A DNA stretch of 64,000 nt from Cytophagales bacterium WSM2-2 (GCA_015472025.1 BNHL01000001.1:1895501-1959500); one strand, 5' to 3'; numbered from the stretch's first letter, positions 8,463 through 17,858 are shown. Numbers and translations: made by a program. The notes: generated from the letters alone by a model not told the origin.

Positions 8463-8945
8463 TCAGCGGCTTAAGACCAGCTTTGGTTTTTTCTTGATGC
8501 GCTCTTCGATAAATCCTTCAGAAACTTTCAGCAACAAGACAATAATCAATTTGATTAAAATGCTTAGGCCAAGTCCGCTGCCGAACATGCCTATCACCGG
8601 TTCGATGAAAAATTCTTCCAGCACGAAAAGAACAATAGCGATAAAGTAGATAATGGCATACGCATTCCGGCTTGCTTGTGCGGTAACTAATTCGTCAATT
8701 GTTTTTTCAAGTTTGGCATTGCGCTCGTGCAAGTCGTGGTTGGCTCGATGGAGTTTTCGTTCCAGTCGCCCGCTCACCCAGGTGAGGAATCGGGTTTGCT
8801 CGAGGAGCTTTTTGTAGTCGTTGGTTAGTTTTTCGTGGGCAGCCTTGATTTCTTCATAAGAATCACGATGGGTCAGGTCTTTGTTACGGGTATAAATGTT
8901 CATTTCATTGGTGAACATTTTCTCGTCACGCACAGCTTTGCTCAT
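8463..8945 (-). CDS. Coiled-coil protein with two C-terminal membrane helices, unknown function
   Basis: 160 aa, not recognised. Residues 25-90 are charged and heptad-like (YEEIKAAHEKLTNDYKKLLEQ, RLERKLHRANHDLHERNAKLEKTIDEL), which predicts a coiled coil. Residues about 95-115 and 122-142 are hydrophobic membrane segments (YAIIYFIAIVLFVLEEFF and LGLSILIKLIIVLLLKV). The tail is basic (RIKKKPKLVLSR), which suggests a cytoplasmic C-terminus. It lies between the oxidoreductase and mutS on the same strand, with 100-bp gaps on the mutS side. Confidence 0.65.
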   Translation of the reverse strand: MSKAVRDEKMFTNEMNIYTRNKDLTHRDSYEEIKAAHEKLTNDYKKLLEQTRFLTWVSGRLERKLHRANHDLHERNAKLEKTIDELVTAQASRNAYAIIYFIAIVLFVLEEFFIEPVIGMFGSGLGLSILIKLIIVLLLKVSEGFIEERIKKKPKLVLSR

Positions 8946-9046
8946 AACACGTTGGGGTCGGTCTAAACAAGTATAATCTGATCAGGCCGCTTCAATAGAC
9001 AAGTGTAAGATTGGGAGAAGATTACAAAATTCAAATGGGCTGTAAG

Positions 9047-11638
9047 CTATTTCTTATAAATGCCTAAAATTTCATTCAGTTTTAACAAAGCCTCGACAGG
9101 GCTGATGGTATTGATATCTATTTTACTCAGCATCTCATTTACGGCTTTTGCCTTCGGATCGGCCTCAAACAAAGTCATTTGAGAAGTTGCCTTAGGTAAG
9201 GCATCAAATTTATTCTCCGGTTCGTTCTTATGTTTTTCCTTTTCAAGGAAATGTAAGATTTCATTCGCCCGCAGTACAATTTTGTTGGGCATTCCCGCTA
9301 ATTGAGCTACATGTATACCGAAGCTGTGCTCACTTCCACCTTCCTTGAGTTTTCGCATGAAGATGATCTTGTCTCCTGCTTCTTTCACGCTGACGTTGAA
9401 ATTTTTTACTCTCACCAAATCCTCAGCCAGCTGGTTGAGTTCATGGTAATGCGTAGCAAAGAGCGTCTTAGCCCTGAAGTCTTTGTGGTTGTGCAGAAAC
9501 TCTACAATGCTCCACGCGATTGACACTCCATCGTATGTGCTGGTACCGCGACCGATCTCATCCATCAAAATCAAGCTCCGGTTGCTCAGGTTGTTAAGGA
9601 TACTCGCAGTCTCCGTCATCTCCACCATAAATGTGGATTCACCTTTGGCAAGATTGTCAGAAGCGCCAACCCGGGTAAAAACCTTATCAACGATGCCTAA
9701 AGATGCTGCGGTTGCCGGTACGAAACTTCCCATTTGTGCCATGAGCACGATCAGCGCAGTTTGCCGGAGCAACGCTGATTTACCAGCCATGTTGGGACCG
9801 GTGATGATGAGAATCTGTTGAGAATCGTTGTTGAGTAAAATATCGTTGGGCACATAGCTCTCACCAACTGCTAATTGTTTTTCGATGACGGGGTGACGGC
9901 CATCTTTAATTTCAATTTGAGTTGAGTCGTTTACTTCTGGCCGGGCATAACGATTGGCCTGGGCGATTGTTGCAAAAGACAACAAACAATCCAGCATCGC
10001 AATGGTTCGTGCATTTTGCTGAATCTGCGGAATGTATTCTGAGGCCTGCCGCACGAGTTCATTGAAAATCCGTTGCTCAATGACTACCAGTTTTTCCTCT
10101 GCATGAAGAATTTTTTCCTCGTAAACTTTCAATTCTTCAGTTATAAACCTTTCGGCATTAACAAGAGTCTGCTTGCGAATCCAATCTGTCGGAACTTTGT
10201 CTTTATTGGCGTTGCTCACTTCGAGGTAATAGCCAAAAACTTTGTTGTAAGAAATTTTAAGTGAGTTGATCCCTGTCCGCTCGACTTCACGCTTTTGAAT
10301 TTGCAGCAAGTAATCTTTTCCTGAAAAAGCAATTTTTTGCAACTCATCCAACTCCGGATCAATTCCTTCCTTGATGATTCCACCCTGGTTGCTGGCTATA
10401 GAAACATCTTCGCGAAGTTCTTTCTCAATTTTCTCGAGAAGGAATTCACATTCATGAAGCTGGTCGGCCATTTTCTTCAAATGGATGGATTGCAACTTCC
10501 CCAGCAACTGCTTTACCGGTGCGACACATTTCAGCGAACGCTTTAGTTGAAGAAGTTCGCGCGGATTGATTCGCCCGACAGCAACTTTTGAAATCAAGCG
10601 CTCCAGGTCTGCCACCTGACGGAGTTGCTCTGCAATAGCTTCACCCGCTTCGAAGTTTTTGTAAAAGAAGTCAACGGAGTCCAGTCGTTCGTCTATCGCA
10701 TTTTTATCCCGCAAAGGGAGGATCATCCATTGTCGCAGCAGGCGTGAGCCCATGGGCGTGATGGTACGGTCGAGGATTTCGATCAGCGGGACTCCACCAT
10801 CCTGCTGTGCATAAACGATTTCCAGGTTGCGGATAGTAAACTTGTCTAGCCAGACATACTTTTCTTCATCTATTCGGGAAATCGAAGCAATGTGCGATGT
10901 GTCTTTGTGTTCTGTGCCTTCGAGGTAATGAAGGATAGCGCCCGCAGCGATGATCGCTTCATTCATTCCATCAACGCCAAAACCTTTCAGTGAAGAGGTC
11001 TTAAATTGATTGATCAATTTGTCGTTGCCGTAGTCAAATTGATAGATCCATTCATCCAGGGCATACGTGGCGTGATCAGCGCTGAATAGATTTTCAAACT
11101 TCTCTCTCGATTGCTTGCTAAAAATGATTTCACTGGGTGAGAAACCCTGCACTAATTTCAACACATAATTTTCATTGCCTTGTGCGGCATAAAATTCTCC
11201 GGTAGAAATATCAAGAAATGAAATCCCCCAATTGGTTTTTCCAATATGAATAGAGGCGAGGAAGTTATTCTGCTTCCGGTCGAGTACATGGTCATTAAAA
11301 GAAAGTCCAGGTGTTACCAACTCAGTCACCCCTCGCTTCACAATTCCTTTCACGAAGCGCGGATCCTCCAGTTGGTCACAGATGGCTACACGATTGCCCG
11401 CACGGACCAGTTTAGGCAGGTAAGTATCGAGTGCATGGTGCGGAAAACCCGCCAGGGCTGTTTCTGAAGCCGAGCCGTTGCCACGCTTGGTGAGAACGAT
11501 GTCCAGGATTTTGCTGGCGGTGATAGCGTCTTCCCCGAAAGTCTCGTAAAAGTCGCCCACACGGAAAAGCAATAACGCACCAGGGTACTTCGCTTTGATT
11601 GCGTTGAACTGTTTTTGCAGAGGTGTTTCGGAGGCCAT
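9047..11638 (-). CDS. mutS: DNA mismatch repair protein MutS
   Basis: 863 aa from the ATG at 11638. MutS recognises base mismatches and small loops and recruits MutL. The N-terminal mismatch-binding domain has the expected LLFRVGDFYETFGEDA (Phe-x-Glu motif). Connector, lever and clamp domains follow. The ATPase has Walker A GPNMAGKS (Lys620), Walker B LILMDEIGRGTSTYDG and the FATHYHEL region. Length is normal for MutS1. The C-terminal region has a short linker and LFEADPKAKAVNEMLSKIDINTISPVEAL, typical of MutS. The alternative TTG at 11647 is less likely. A TATCTTTG promoter element lies only 6 nt before the ATG. Confidence 0.97.
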   Translation of the reverse strand: MASETPLQKQFNAIKAKYPGALLLFRVGDFYETFGEDAITASKILDIVLTKRGNGSASETALAGFPHHALDTYLPKLVRAGNRVAICDQLEDPRFVKGIVKRGVTELVTPGLSFNDHVLDRKQNNFLASIHIGKTNWGISFLDISTGEFYAAQGNENYVLKLVQGFSPSEIIFSKQSREKFENLFSADHATYALDEWIYQFDYGNDKLINQFKTSSLKGFGVDGMNEAIIAAGAILHYLEGTEHKDTSHIASISRIDEEKYVWLDKFTIRNLEIVYAQQDGGVPLIEILDRTITPMGSRLLRQWMILPLRDKNAIDERLDSVDFFYKNFEAGEAIAEQLRQVADLERLISKVAVGRINPRELLQLKRSLKCVAPVKQLLGKLQSIHLKKMADQLHECEFLLEKIEKELREDVSIASNQGGIIKEGIDPELDELQKIAFSGKDYLLQIQKREVERTGINSLKISYNKVFGYYLEVSNANKDKVPTDWIRKQTLVNAERFITEELKVYEEKILHAEEKLVVIEQRIFNELVRQASEYIPQIQQNARTIAMLDCLLSFATIAQANRYARPEVNDSTQIEIKDGRHPVIEKQLAVGESYVPNDILLNNDSQQILIITGPNMAGKSALLRQTALIVLMAQMGSFVPATAASLGIVDKVFTRVGASDNLAKGESTFMVEMTETASILNNLSNRSLILMDEIGRGTSTYDGVSIAWSIVEFLHNHKDFRAKTLFATHYHELNQLAEDLVRVKNFNVSVKEAGDKIIFMRKLKEGGSEHSFGIHVAQLAGMPNKIVLRANEILHFLEKEKHKNEPENKFDALPKATSQMTLFEADPKAKAVNEMLSKIDINTISPVEALLKLNEILGIYKK

Positions 11639-11644
11639 TGGCGG

Positions 11645-11675
11645 CAAAGATAAACGAATGATGAAATTGTAAAAC
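11645..11675 (-). promoter_or_regulatory. Putative Bacteroidota-type promoter of mutS
   Basis: On the minus strand TATCTTTG (11652 to 11645) matches the -7 consensus TAnnTTTG. A weak -33 (GTTT) lies 19 nt upstream. The spacing puts transcription start at or next to the mutS ATG, suggesting a leaderless or nearly leaderless mRNA. Confidence 0.45.
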
Positions 11676-11680
11676 GGAAG

Positions 11681-12310
11681 TTATTCTTCCATCAACAGAA
11701 TATTGATGTCTTCGATCATCCGGTCGATCTCAAGTTCGAGGGTGCCATTGTAAATCCCGCGAAGGTGACCGTGTTTATCCACCAGAAGACAATGTTCGGT
11801 GTGAACAAAACTGGTGGAGTCACGCGAAAAGCCAGCCACTTCTTCGGCAAAGTAAGATTGACGAGCTAGTGTATAAATTTCACCTTTCTTCCCAGTGACA
11901 AGCCGCCACTTCGGATAATTGATTTGATGAATTTTGGCAAACTCCTGAAGCCTAGCTGTTGAGTCTACCCAGGGCAGGACCGAATGGGAGAGCAACATTA
12001 CATTTTCGTTGCTGATGAATGCTTGCTGCACTTTTTTCAAGTGGTTGGTCATTTTGGGGCAAATGCTGGGGCAGGAGGTGAAGAAAAAATTGGCCACATA
12101 AATTTTCCCGATAAACGTGTGGTTGCTCACGGCACTGTCAAATTGATCGGTGAACCTGAAACGGGCAATACGATGGATTTTCTCTTCTGAAATTTTCTGC
12201 TCTCCCGGCCAGAGTGGTGTGAAGGCTGCTGTGTTGTAATAAGGCAACCGTTGCTTGTCACACCCCAACAAACATAGAAGACTAAACAAGAAGAACCCGA
12301 TTTTTTTCAT
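11681..12310 (-). CDS. SCO1/SenC family lipoprotein (copper chaperone / thiol-disulfide protein)
   Basis: 209 aa from the ATG at 12310. The lipobox LLGC gives a lipidated Cys17. The thioredoxin fold carries the SCO motif CPSIC (Cys80 and Cys84) and the distal histidine in SFVHTEHCLL (His170). These three residues bind copper in SCO proteins, which deliver Cu to cytochrome oxidase CuA or act as redox partners. The start overlaps the stop of the upstream MORN lipoprotein gene by 4 nt (ATGA), so the two are translationally coupled. No oxidase genes are in the window. Confidence 0.88.
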   Translation of the reverse strand: MKKIGFFLFSLLCLLGCDKQRLPYYNTAAFTPLWPGEQKISEEKIHRIARFRFTDQFDSAVSNHTFIGKIYVANFFFTSCPSICPKMTNHLKKVQQAFISNENVMLLSHSVLPWVDSTARLQEFAKIHQINYPKWRLVTGKKGEIYTLARQSYFAEEVAGFSRDSTSFVHTEHCLLVDKHGHLRGIYNGTLELEIDRMIEDINILLMEE

Positions 12311-12849
12311 TGAGAGGTTGAAACACAATTTTTAGATCCGGTTAATCCGTATTTCCTGCCGTTGCGTACTTCGTAGTTTGCCTTCAGCCGGCCATCGGTT
12401 TCCCACATTCTTTGCAAGCCGTATTCATATCCCTTTACATAATTGAAATCCCGGTACAGGAGTTTGTTAGGTCCCCATTCTTTCACCCGGCCTTCATACA
12501 CATCGTTTTGGTAGTTGTAAATAAATCGCAGGTAACCATTTTCATACCACCCTAGATGTTCTCCTTCTTTTTTTCCCTCATGATAAACCCGGGTTTCTTT
12601 CAGTTGGCGGTTGGCATACCATTCTTTAGAGGAGCCTTCTTCTCTTCCCTTGAAGTAAGGTGTCAATGAAAGCGTATCTCCATTAGGAAATAATTGATAC
12701 ACCCAACCGGAAAAAAGCTGGTCATTTAAATAAGTGAATCCCTGTTGTGTCCTGATTTTCTGAGTAGCAGCATTGGCATACACGTGAGGAACTCGATTTT
12801 GTGAACAAGAGGCAACAACAAATACCACCAACAGCAGCAATCCCCTCAT
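12307..12849 (-). CDS. Lipoprotein with MORN/YwqK-type repeats
   Basis: 180 aa. The signal peptide ends in a lipobox-like VVASC (Cys15). The body has four or five repeats of the type W..G....E.Y.NG.L, for example EGSSKEWYANRQLKETRVYHEGKKEGEHLGWYENGYLRF, as in MORN or YwqK proteins. Such repeats are often annotated as antitoxin or membrane-occupation repeats, but no toxin partner is here and the function is unknown. It is the middle gene of a three-gene unit YHYH-MORN-SCO (8 bp after the YHYH stop; 4-nt overlap with SCO). Confidence 0.75.
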   Translation of the reverse strand: MRGLLLLVVFVVASCSQNRVPHVYANAATQKIRTQQGFTYLNDQLFSGWVYQLFPNGDTLSLTPYFKGREEGSSKEWYANRQLKETRVYHEGKKEGEHLGWYENGYLRFIYNYQNDVYEGRVKEWGPNKLLYRDFNYVKGYEYGLQRMWETDGRLKANYEVRNGRKYGLTGSKNCVSTSQ

Positions 12850-12857
12850 TGTTAAAA

Positions 12858-13586
12858 TCAGTTTGTCACAGTTCCAGCGGTCCCATAGAAGCCATCACCA
12901 TTTATATACGGTGCGGCAGATGTCGTGTGATAATGATAAATCCCGGAAGGATAATCGGCTGTAGCCGAAATGTGTCCATGCAATGCGTCAAGGTCTGAAT
13001 TGACTATTGTCTTTCCATTTTCGGTGGGACCGTAGACGGGGAAACCATCCAGCAGGAATCCAAGCAGTGCATCTTTTCCTTTGCCGGTCGTAAGGTACAC
13101 CGGTTCAATATGATAGTGATATTGCCCGGTCATTTGCGGGTGGCCGTTGTATTGATCAAAAGAATTGATCTCGCTGGTCAGCGGCTGACTGGGTCCAGCA
13201 TATTGATTATAGAAAGGCACCCCATTAAGTGAAATCCCAATCGACCCCAAAGGTGTAGCAGCACTGGTTGACGCCTTTGTCGGGTTAACTGGAATCCGGA
13301 AGGTGAGTGATTGTGATGAAATGGAGTTCGGGTTTTTAGAAAAACTCGTATTTGTACCATTGTAAGCTTCGAATTGGGTCCCAGTATAGTATGGACTTTT
13401 ATGGTCGGGAAGATCTTTTGTTTTGATCACGATGAAATTGCCATCGATGTACATGTCCGTAGCACCGTAGATTTTTTTATACACGTCAGGGATTGCAGTC
13501 GTGACTGGACTCACGCTACTTTTCTGGCATTCGATAAAAGTGAACGCTACTAAAGCAATCAATAAAAATGAATTTACTTTTTTCAT
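12858..13586 (-). CDS. YHYH-domain lipoprotein
   Basis: 242 aa from the ATG at 13586 (a TTG two codons earlier is less likely). The signal peptide ends with FIECQKS, a lipobox-like sequence. Two copies of the family motif are visible: QYHYHIEP and IYHYHTTSAAPY, in a region rich in His, Gly and Tyr (about residues 150-235). The YHYH family (PF14240) is of unknown function, sometimes found with SCO or copper-related proteins. Its histidines could bind metal; this is inference. First gene of the YHYH-MORN-SCO unit, and divergent from cdaA. Confidence 0.82.
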   Translation of the reverse strand: MKKVNSFLLIALVAFTFIECQKSSVSPVTTAIPDVYKKIYGATDMYIDGNFIVIKTKDLPDHKSPYYTGTQFEAYNGTNTSFSKNPNSISSQSLTFRIPVNPTKASTSAATPLGSIGISLNGVPFYNQYAGPSQPLTSEINSFDQYNGHPQMTGQYHYHIEPVYLTTGKGKDALLGFLLDGFPVYGPTENGKTIVNSDLDALHGHISATADYPSGIYHYHTTSAAPYINGDGFYGTAGTVTN

Positions 13587-13685
13587 AGGCAATGGATTAA
13601 AGCTTACGTGAATGTCGAAAAAAGTTTTTAGCCGATTACTATTTCGATGCAGGAGATTTTAGAAAAAGCAGACTTTGATTCTTGC

Positions 13686-13693
13686 TATCTTTG
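13686..13693 (+). promoter_or_regulatory. Putative -7 promoter element of cdaA (TATCTTTG)
   Basis: A perfect TAnnTTTG match ending 4 nt before the cdaA ATG. No good TTTG is found at the -33 position; the AT-rich stretch near 13657-13660 is the best candidate. It is identical to the element upstream of mutS. Confidence 0.35.
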
Positions 13694-13697
13694 ATTG

Positions 13698-14561
13698 ATG
13701 ATTTTTGCCTTCCATATCGGGTTTTTGGAAGTCACCTGGATTGATCTCGTTGATATAGGCCTGGTGGCCATTTTACTTTACCAGATTTACAAACTCATTC
13801 GAGGAAGTATTGCTGTCAATATTTTTATTGGAATCCTGGCGCTCTACCTCGTCTATCTCATTGTGCGCGCAGCACAGATGGAGCTACTCGCCAAAATTCT
13901 CGGACAGTTCATGGGAGTTGGTGTGCTGGCGATGATCATTTTATTCCAACCGGAAATCAGGAAGTTTTTATTATTGATCGGTCGAAGTGCAGAAATCAAT
14001 CGCGAGAGTTTTTTCAAGTCATTGCACAAATGGCGTTATGGATATGACGATGATATCGATACACACCAGATCATAGAGGCTGTCAAATCACTGAAAGCAA
14101 CCCGTACAGGAGCACTCATTGTTTTTTCCCGCGACATGGAACTGAAATCATATTGCGATACAGGAGAAATACTGGATGCAGATATCAACAAGCGATTACT
14201 TCTTTCGATTTTCAATAAGCACAGCCCTCTTCACGATGGTGCCGTGATTATTCATAAGGGAAGAATAATGGCTGCCAAATGCGTGTTGCCAGTGAGTGAG
14301 AATGATCATTTGCCTCCACAGTTTGGATTGCGTCACAGGTCGGCCATTGGCATGGGTGAAGTCACGGACACTTTGATAATGGCTATTTCAGAAGAGACAG
14401 GCCGCTTGATTTTATCGCGCAATGGGAAATTCATTCGTGGCCTGAAACTCAAACAAGTCGAGCAAAAAATTCAGGAGTACTTACATAACAATGAACCTCG
14501 TAATTGGGAAGAAGTACCTGTTGAACCTGAGACCCAGGAATCCGAAGAAGTTAAAAACTAG
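13698..14561 (+). CDS. cdaA: Diadenylate cyclase CdaA (DisA_N domain)
   Basis: 287 aa. It makes cyclic di-AMP from two ATP. Three hydrophobic N-terminal segments (about residues 5-85) anchor it in the membrane, as in CdaA. The DAC domain has HDGAVII (Asp180-Gly-Ala) and RHRSAIG (Arg212-His-Arg), the two catalytic motifs. Length fits CdaA of the TIGR00159 group. The ORF opens with a TTG one codon earlier, but the ATG at 13698 is chosen. The stop is 3 bp before the WD40-caspase gene, so the two are probably co-transcribed. The C-terminal tail is acidic. Confidence 0.95.
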   Translation: MIFAFHIGFLEVTWIDLVDIGLVAILLYQIYKLIRGSIAVNIFIGILALYLVYLIVRAAQMELLAKILGQFMGVGVLAMIILFQPEIRKFLLLIGRSAEINRESFFKSLHKWRYGYDDDIDTHQIIEAVKSLKATRTGALIVFSRDMELKSYCDTGEILDADINKRLLLSIFNKHSPLHDGAVIIHKGRIMAAKCVLPVSENDHLPPQFGLRHRSAIGMGEVTDTLIMAISEETGRLILSRNGKFIRGLKLKQVEQKIQEYLHNNEPRNWEEVPVEPETQESEEVKN

Positions 14562-14564
14562 ACC

Positions 14565-17500
14565 ATGCGAATTTATTTTCTATTGACAGCGCTCCTCTTT
14601 GGCGTAAGCACCTATTCACAATCAATTGAAACGGTGATTCAGAAAGGCCATGAGTTGGCAGTAGTAGCTGTGGCCGTCAGTGCGGATAGTAATTATGTAG
14701 TGACAGGTAGCCGCGATAAGTCCGCTAAACTTTGGGATTTGAACACGGGCCGCGAAGTGCGAAGCTTCCTCGGTCATGACTTTACAGTGTCAACTGTGGA
14801 CATCAGTCGCGATGGAAAATATTTATTAACGGGAAGTAATGATGAAACTGTAAGATTATGGGAAATGGAAACCGGGAAAGAGATTTTTTCGGTCAATCCC
14901 GTGAAGGAACAGATCAAACACGTTGCCATTAGTCCCGATATGAAGTTTTTTGTGACTGCCGCCTTGCGTCACAATGTTCATGTCTATGATTTTAACACGA
15001 GAAAGAAAATAAAGGAATTTGAAGTAAGCCCGGAGTCAAACAGAAACGGGGTGGACGTAGCTATTAGCCCGGATTCCAAATGGCTGGCGTTTGGGGAAGA
15101 CAACCGCATCGTTACCGTTTACCGCACGAGCGACTGGCAAAAGGCTTACACATTTGAATACGGCTCAGGTTGGTGTGGCGGATGTGCTACGTTTTGCTCG
15201 TTTTCACCCGACAGCAAAAACCTGGTGATGGTTTCGCACAACGGTTCTGCCAAAAAATATGAACTGACGACAGGCAAATTGGTAAGGCAATATGCCGATG
15301 GACTTCGTGATGCTTCATCCATCGTCATCTCATCTGACAACAAAAAGATCGCACTGGCCCTAAAGAAAGAAATTATTATTTGGGACAATGAGACAGGAAA
15401 AGAACTGCAAAAATTCAACCCGGGTGGCGAACAGGAAATGAATCAAGCAATCTTCACCAATGATGGAAAAAAATTACTTATCACTTGTGATAACAATACA
15501 ACGATGGTGTGGGACCTCGAAAAACAAAAGGTGACTCAGTCATTAACCGGGTTTCTCAACCTTCGCGACAAAGGCGGCATTACTTACGATCCCAATTTCA
15601 TTTGGGATATGCAGATCGCAAAATATGTTCGTTTCAAGAACAATCTCCTCATCTCTAATGACGGCAAGACATTGATCAAAGGCAAATTCGGCTCGAAAGT
15701 AAAACAGTGGGATATCGCTACCGGGAAAAGTGTGATGGAGTTTGTCGGCCACGATAAAGCGGTGTTGTGTTATGATCTTTCCAACGATGGTAAACGTCTG
15801 GTAACAGGCGGAGGAGAAGGAAAAATTATTTTGTGGAATGCCATGACAGGCGACACGATCCGAACCATCAAAGCGCATCGCGACCCTATTCTTGATATCC
15901 ACTTCAATAATGATGAAACCAAAGTAGCTGCGTCAAGCTGGGATGGCCGGCTCATCACATGGGATTTGAGTACAGGCAAACACATTAATTTTTTTGATTT
16001 TGAAAATACATCGGCATTGAACATTCAGTGGGGGCAAGGTGATCTCTACCTGTTTGGCGGCTTGGGAAAGGATTTGAAAATGTGGGAGCTCGATACGAAA
16101 GCCGTGGTTCGTGAGTTTGTTGGCCATAGCGATGTGGTGTCTTCACTGAAGCTAAACGCAGACAAACAACAATTGCTGTCCGCCAGTTGGGATGGAAGTA
16201 TCCGGTTGTGGAATGTAGGCACGGGCCTAATGGAAAGAAAATTAATTGGACATCGCGGAGCCGTGCATACTGCCATTTTTGGCTTCGATGGTAAAACTGT
16301 CTTCTCAGCAGGAGCCGATCGCCAGATACGAGTGTGGGATATCGCTACTTCAAAAGTAGTGCGCACTTTCGATGGTCATAAGGCGGAGGTTACCTCGCTT
16401 CTTTTTAGTCCGGATAATAAAATGCTGATCAGTCACAGTGTGGATGGTGCCACGAAATTTTGGGATATAAATTCTGGCAAAGAGTTTTTTGAACACATTC
16501 ATTTCGGAGAGAAAGAATGGATGGTCAAGAATCCGGAAGGATATTTTAATGGAACGCAGGATGCCCGGCAGTTCATTCATTTTGTTGATGGAATGAAGAC
16601 GTATGGTGCTGATCAGTTCTTCGATGAATTCTATCGCCCGGATTTGTTGCCCAAGATTTTTCAAAACAGGGGTACAGACGGCTCACAAGGAATTAATCAG
16701 AAACTGAAGGGCTCGCCTCCACCCACGATTAAGGTGGCTGTTTCACAGTCTGGCGATCCATCAAGAGCTGAGGTGTTTGTAAAAATTGTTGATAATGGGG
16801 CTGGCGTTGAAAACTTGAAATTGTTTCACAATGGCAAACGAATGGCGCTAACGAATATAAAATTGCCTTCAGGCAAAGGACAATCAACAGTGGTGAAGGA
16901 GGAAGTCAGTTTGGTTGGGGGAACAAATACTTTTACCGCTTCTGCTTATAACAAGGATAAAGTTGAATCTGATCCGATGTCAGCCGAAATTTTTTCTGAG
17001 AGTTCGGACAAGAATTCAGTCTGCCATATCCTTGCCGTTGGAATAAATCAATACAAAAATCCGAAGATGACGCTCAACTATGCCAGGCCTGATGCAGAGT
17101 CATTTGGGAAAGCCGTTGATGCGAAAGGACTTTTCAAGAATGTTCAACTGCACACTCTATTCGATGCAGAAGCATCAAAAACTAATATTTTAAAAGCACT
17201 GGATGATCTCGCAGCTCAAATCCACCAGGAAGACGTTTTCATTTTCTACTATGCCGGTCATGGTAGTATGGTAGAAAATCAGTTTTTCTTCATACCGAGT
17301 GAAAGTGCACGACTGTACGATTTGAGTTCGCTAAAAAAGGAAGCCATTGATGCAGGAATTCTCCAAGAGAAATTCAAAAACATCAAAGCATTGAAGCAAC
17401 TCATCATCATGGATGCGTGCCAGAGTGGAGCCTCAGTTGAGCTACTGGCCAACCGTGGTGCAGCAGAAGAGAAGGCAATTGCACAATTGTCCCGTAGCGC

Positions 17501-17771
17501 GGGAATTCATGTGATGGCATCGGCAGGAAGTGAACAGTTTGCAGCCGAGTTCACCGAATTGGGCCATGGTATTTTCACCTATTTGCTCATCAAAGGACTG
17601 GAGGGCGAGGCCGATGGTGCTCCGAAAGACGGTAAAGTGACAATCTACGAATTGAAATCCTTCCTCGATGACCAGGTGCCTGAGCTAACGCGAAAGCTCA
17701 AGGGAAAACCCCAGTACCCATACACGTTCTCACGTGGCCAGGACTTCCCCGTAGTAATTGAACAGCACTGA
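14565..17771 (+). CDS. Secreted WD40-repeat protein with caspase (peptidase C14-like) domain
   Basis: 1068 aa. A signal peptide (residues 1-19) directs export. Residues about 30-640 carry around fourteen WD40 blades (repeated VTGSxDxxxRLWD motifs), enough for two beta-propellers. A beta-rich linker (about 700-810) resembles an Ig-like domain. The C-terminal domain (about 820-1060) is a caspase-like p20 fold with ILAVGINQY, catalytic YYAGHG (His899) and MDACQSG (Cys952). Both catalytic residues are intact, so it is likely an active cysteine peptidase, probably cleaving after basic residues as in bacterial orthocaspases. It follows cdaA at once. A link to c-di-AMP signalling is inference only, since the peptidase would be outside the cytoplasm. 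Confidence 0.92.
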   Translation: MRIYFLLTALLFGVSTYSQSIETVIQKGHELAVVAVAVSADSNYVVTGSRDKSAKLWDLNTGREVRSFLGHDFTVSTVDISRDGKYLLTGSNDETVRLWEMETGKEIFSVNPVKEQIKHVAISPDMKFFVTAALRHNVHVYDFNTRKKIKEFEVSPESNRNGVDVAISPDSKWLAFGEDNRIVTVYRTSDWQKAYTFEYGSGWCGGCATFCSFSPDSKNLVMVSHNGSAKKYELTTGKLVRQYADGLRDASSIVISSDNKKIALALKKEIIIWDNETGKELQKFNPGGEQEMNQAIFTNDGKKLLITCDNNTTMVWDLEKQKVTQSLTGFLNLRDKGGITYDPNFIWDMQIAKYVRFKNNLLISNDGKTLIKGKFGSKVKQWDIATGKSVMEFVGHDKAVLCYDLSNDGKRLVTGGGEGKIILWNAMTGDTIRTIKAHRDPILDIHFNNDETKVAASSWDGRLITWDLSTGKHINFFDFENTSALNIQWGQGDLYLFGGLGKDLKMWELDTKAVVREFVGHSDVVSSLKLNADKQQLLSASWDGSIRLWNVGTGLMERKLIGHRGAVHTAIFGFDGKTVFSAGADRQIRVWDIATSKVVRTFDGHKAEVTSLLFSPDNKMLISHSVDGATKFWDINSGKEFFEHIHFGEKEWMVKNPEGYFNGTQDARQFIHFVDGMKTYGADQFFDEFYRPDLLPKIFQNRGTDGSQGINQKLKGSPPPTIKVAVSQSGDPSRAEVFVKIVDNGAGVENLKLFHNGKRMALTNIKLPSGKGQSTVVKEEVSLVGGTNTFTASAYNKDKVESDPMSAEIFSESSDKNSVCHILAVGINQYKNPKMTLNYARPDAESFGKAVDAKGLFKNVQLHTLFDAEASKTNILKALDDLAAQIHQEDVFIFYYAGHGSMVENQFFFIPSESARLYDLSSLKKEAIDAGILQEKFKNIKALKQLIIMDACQSGASVELLANRGAAEEKAIAQLSRSAGIHVMASAGSEQFAAEFTELGHGIFTYLLIKGLEGEADGAPKDGKVTIYELKSFLDDQVPELTRKLKGKPQYPYTFSRGQDFPVVIEQH

Positions 17772-17858
17772 TCACTCAATTATCCCGAACTTATTTGCAA
17801 AATCTGCGTTTACTTGCGTCAAATTAGATGTATTGACAGAGCTTGCCGAGAGCAAGTC

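Noticed and set aside
12307-12849. MORN/YwqK lipoprotein as the antitoxin of a toxin-antitoxin system.
   Set aside because: The family name suggests it, but the protein is a lipoprotein and no toxin gene is next to it.
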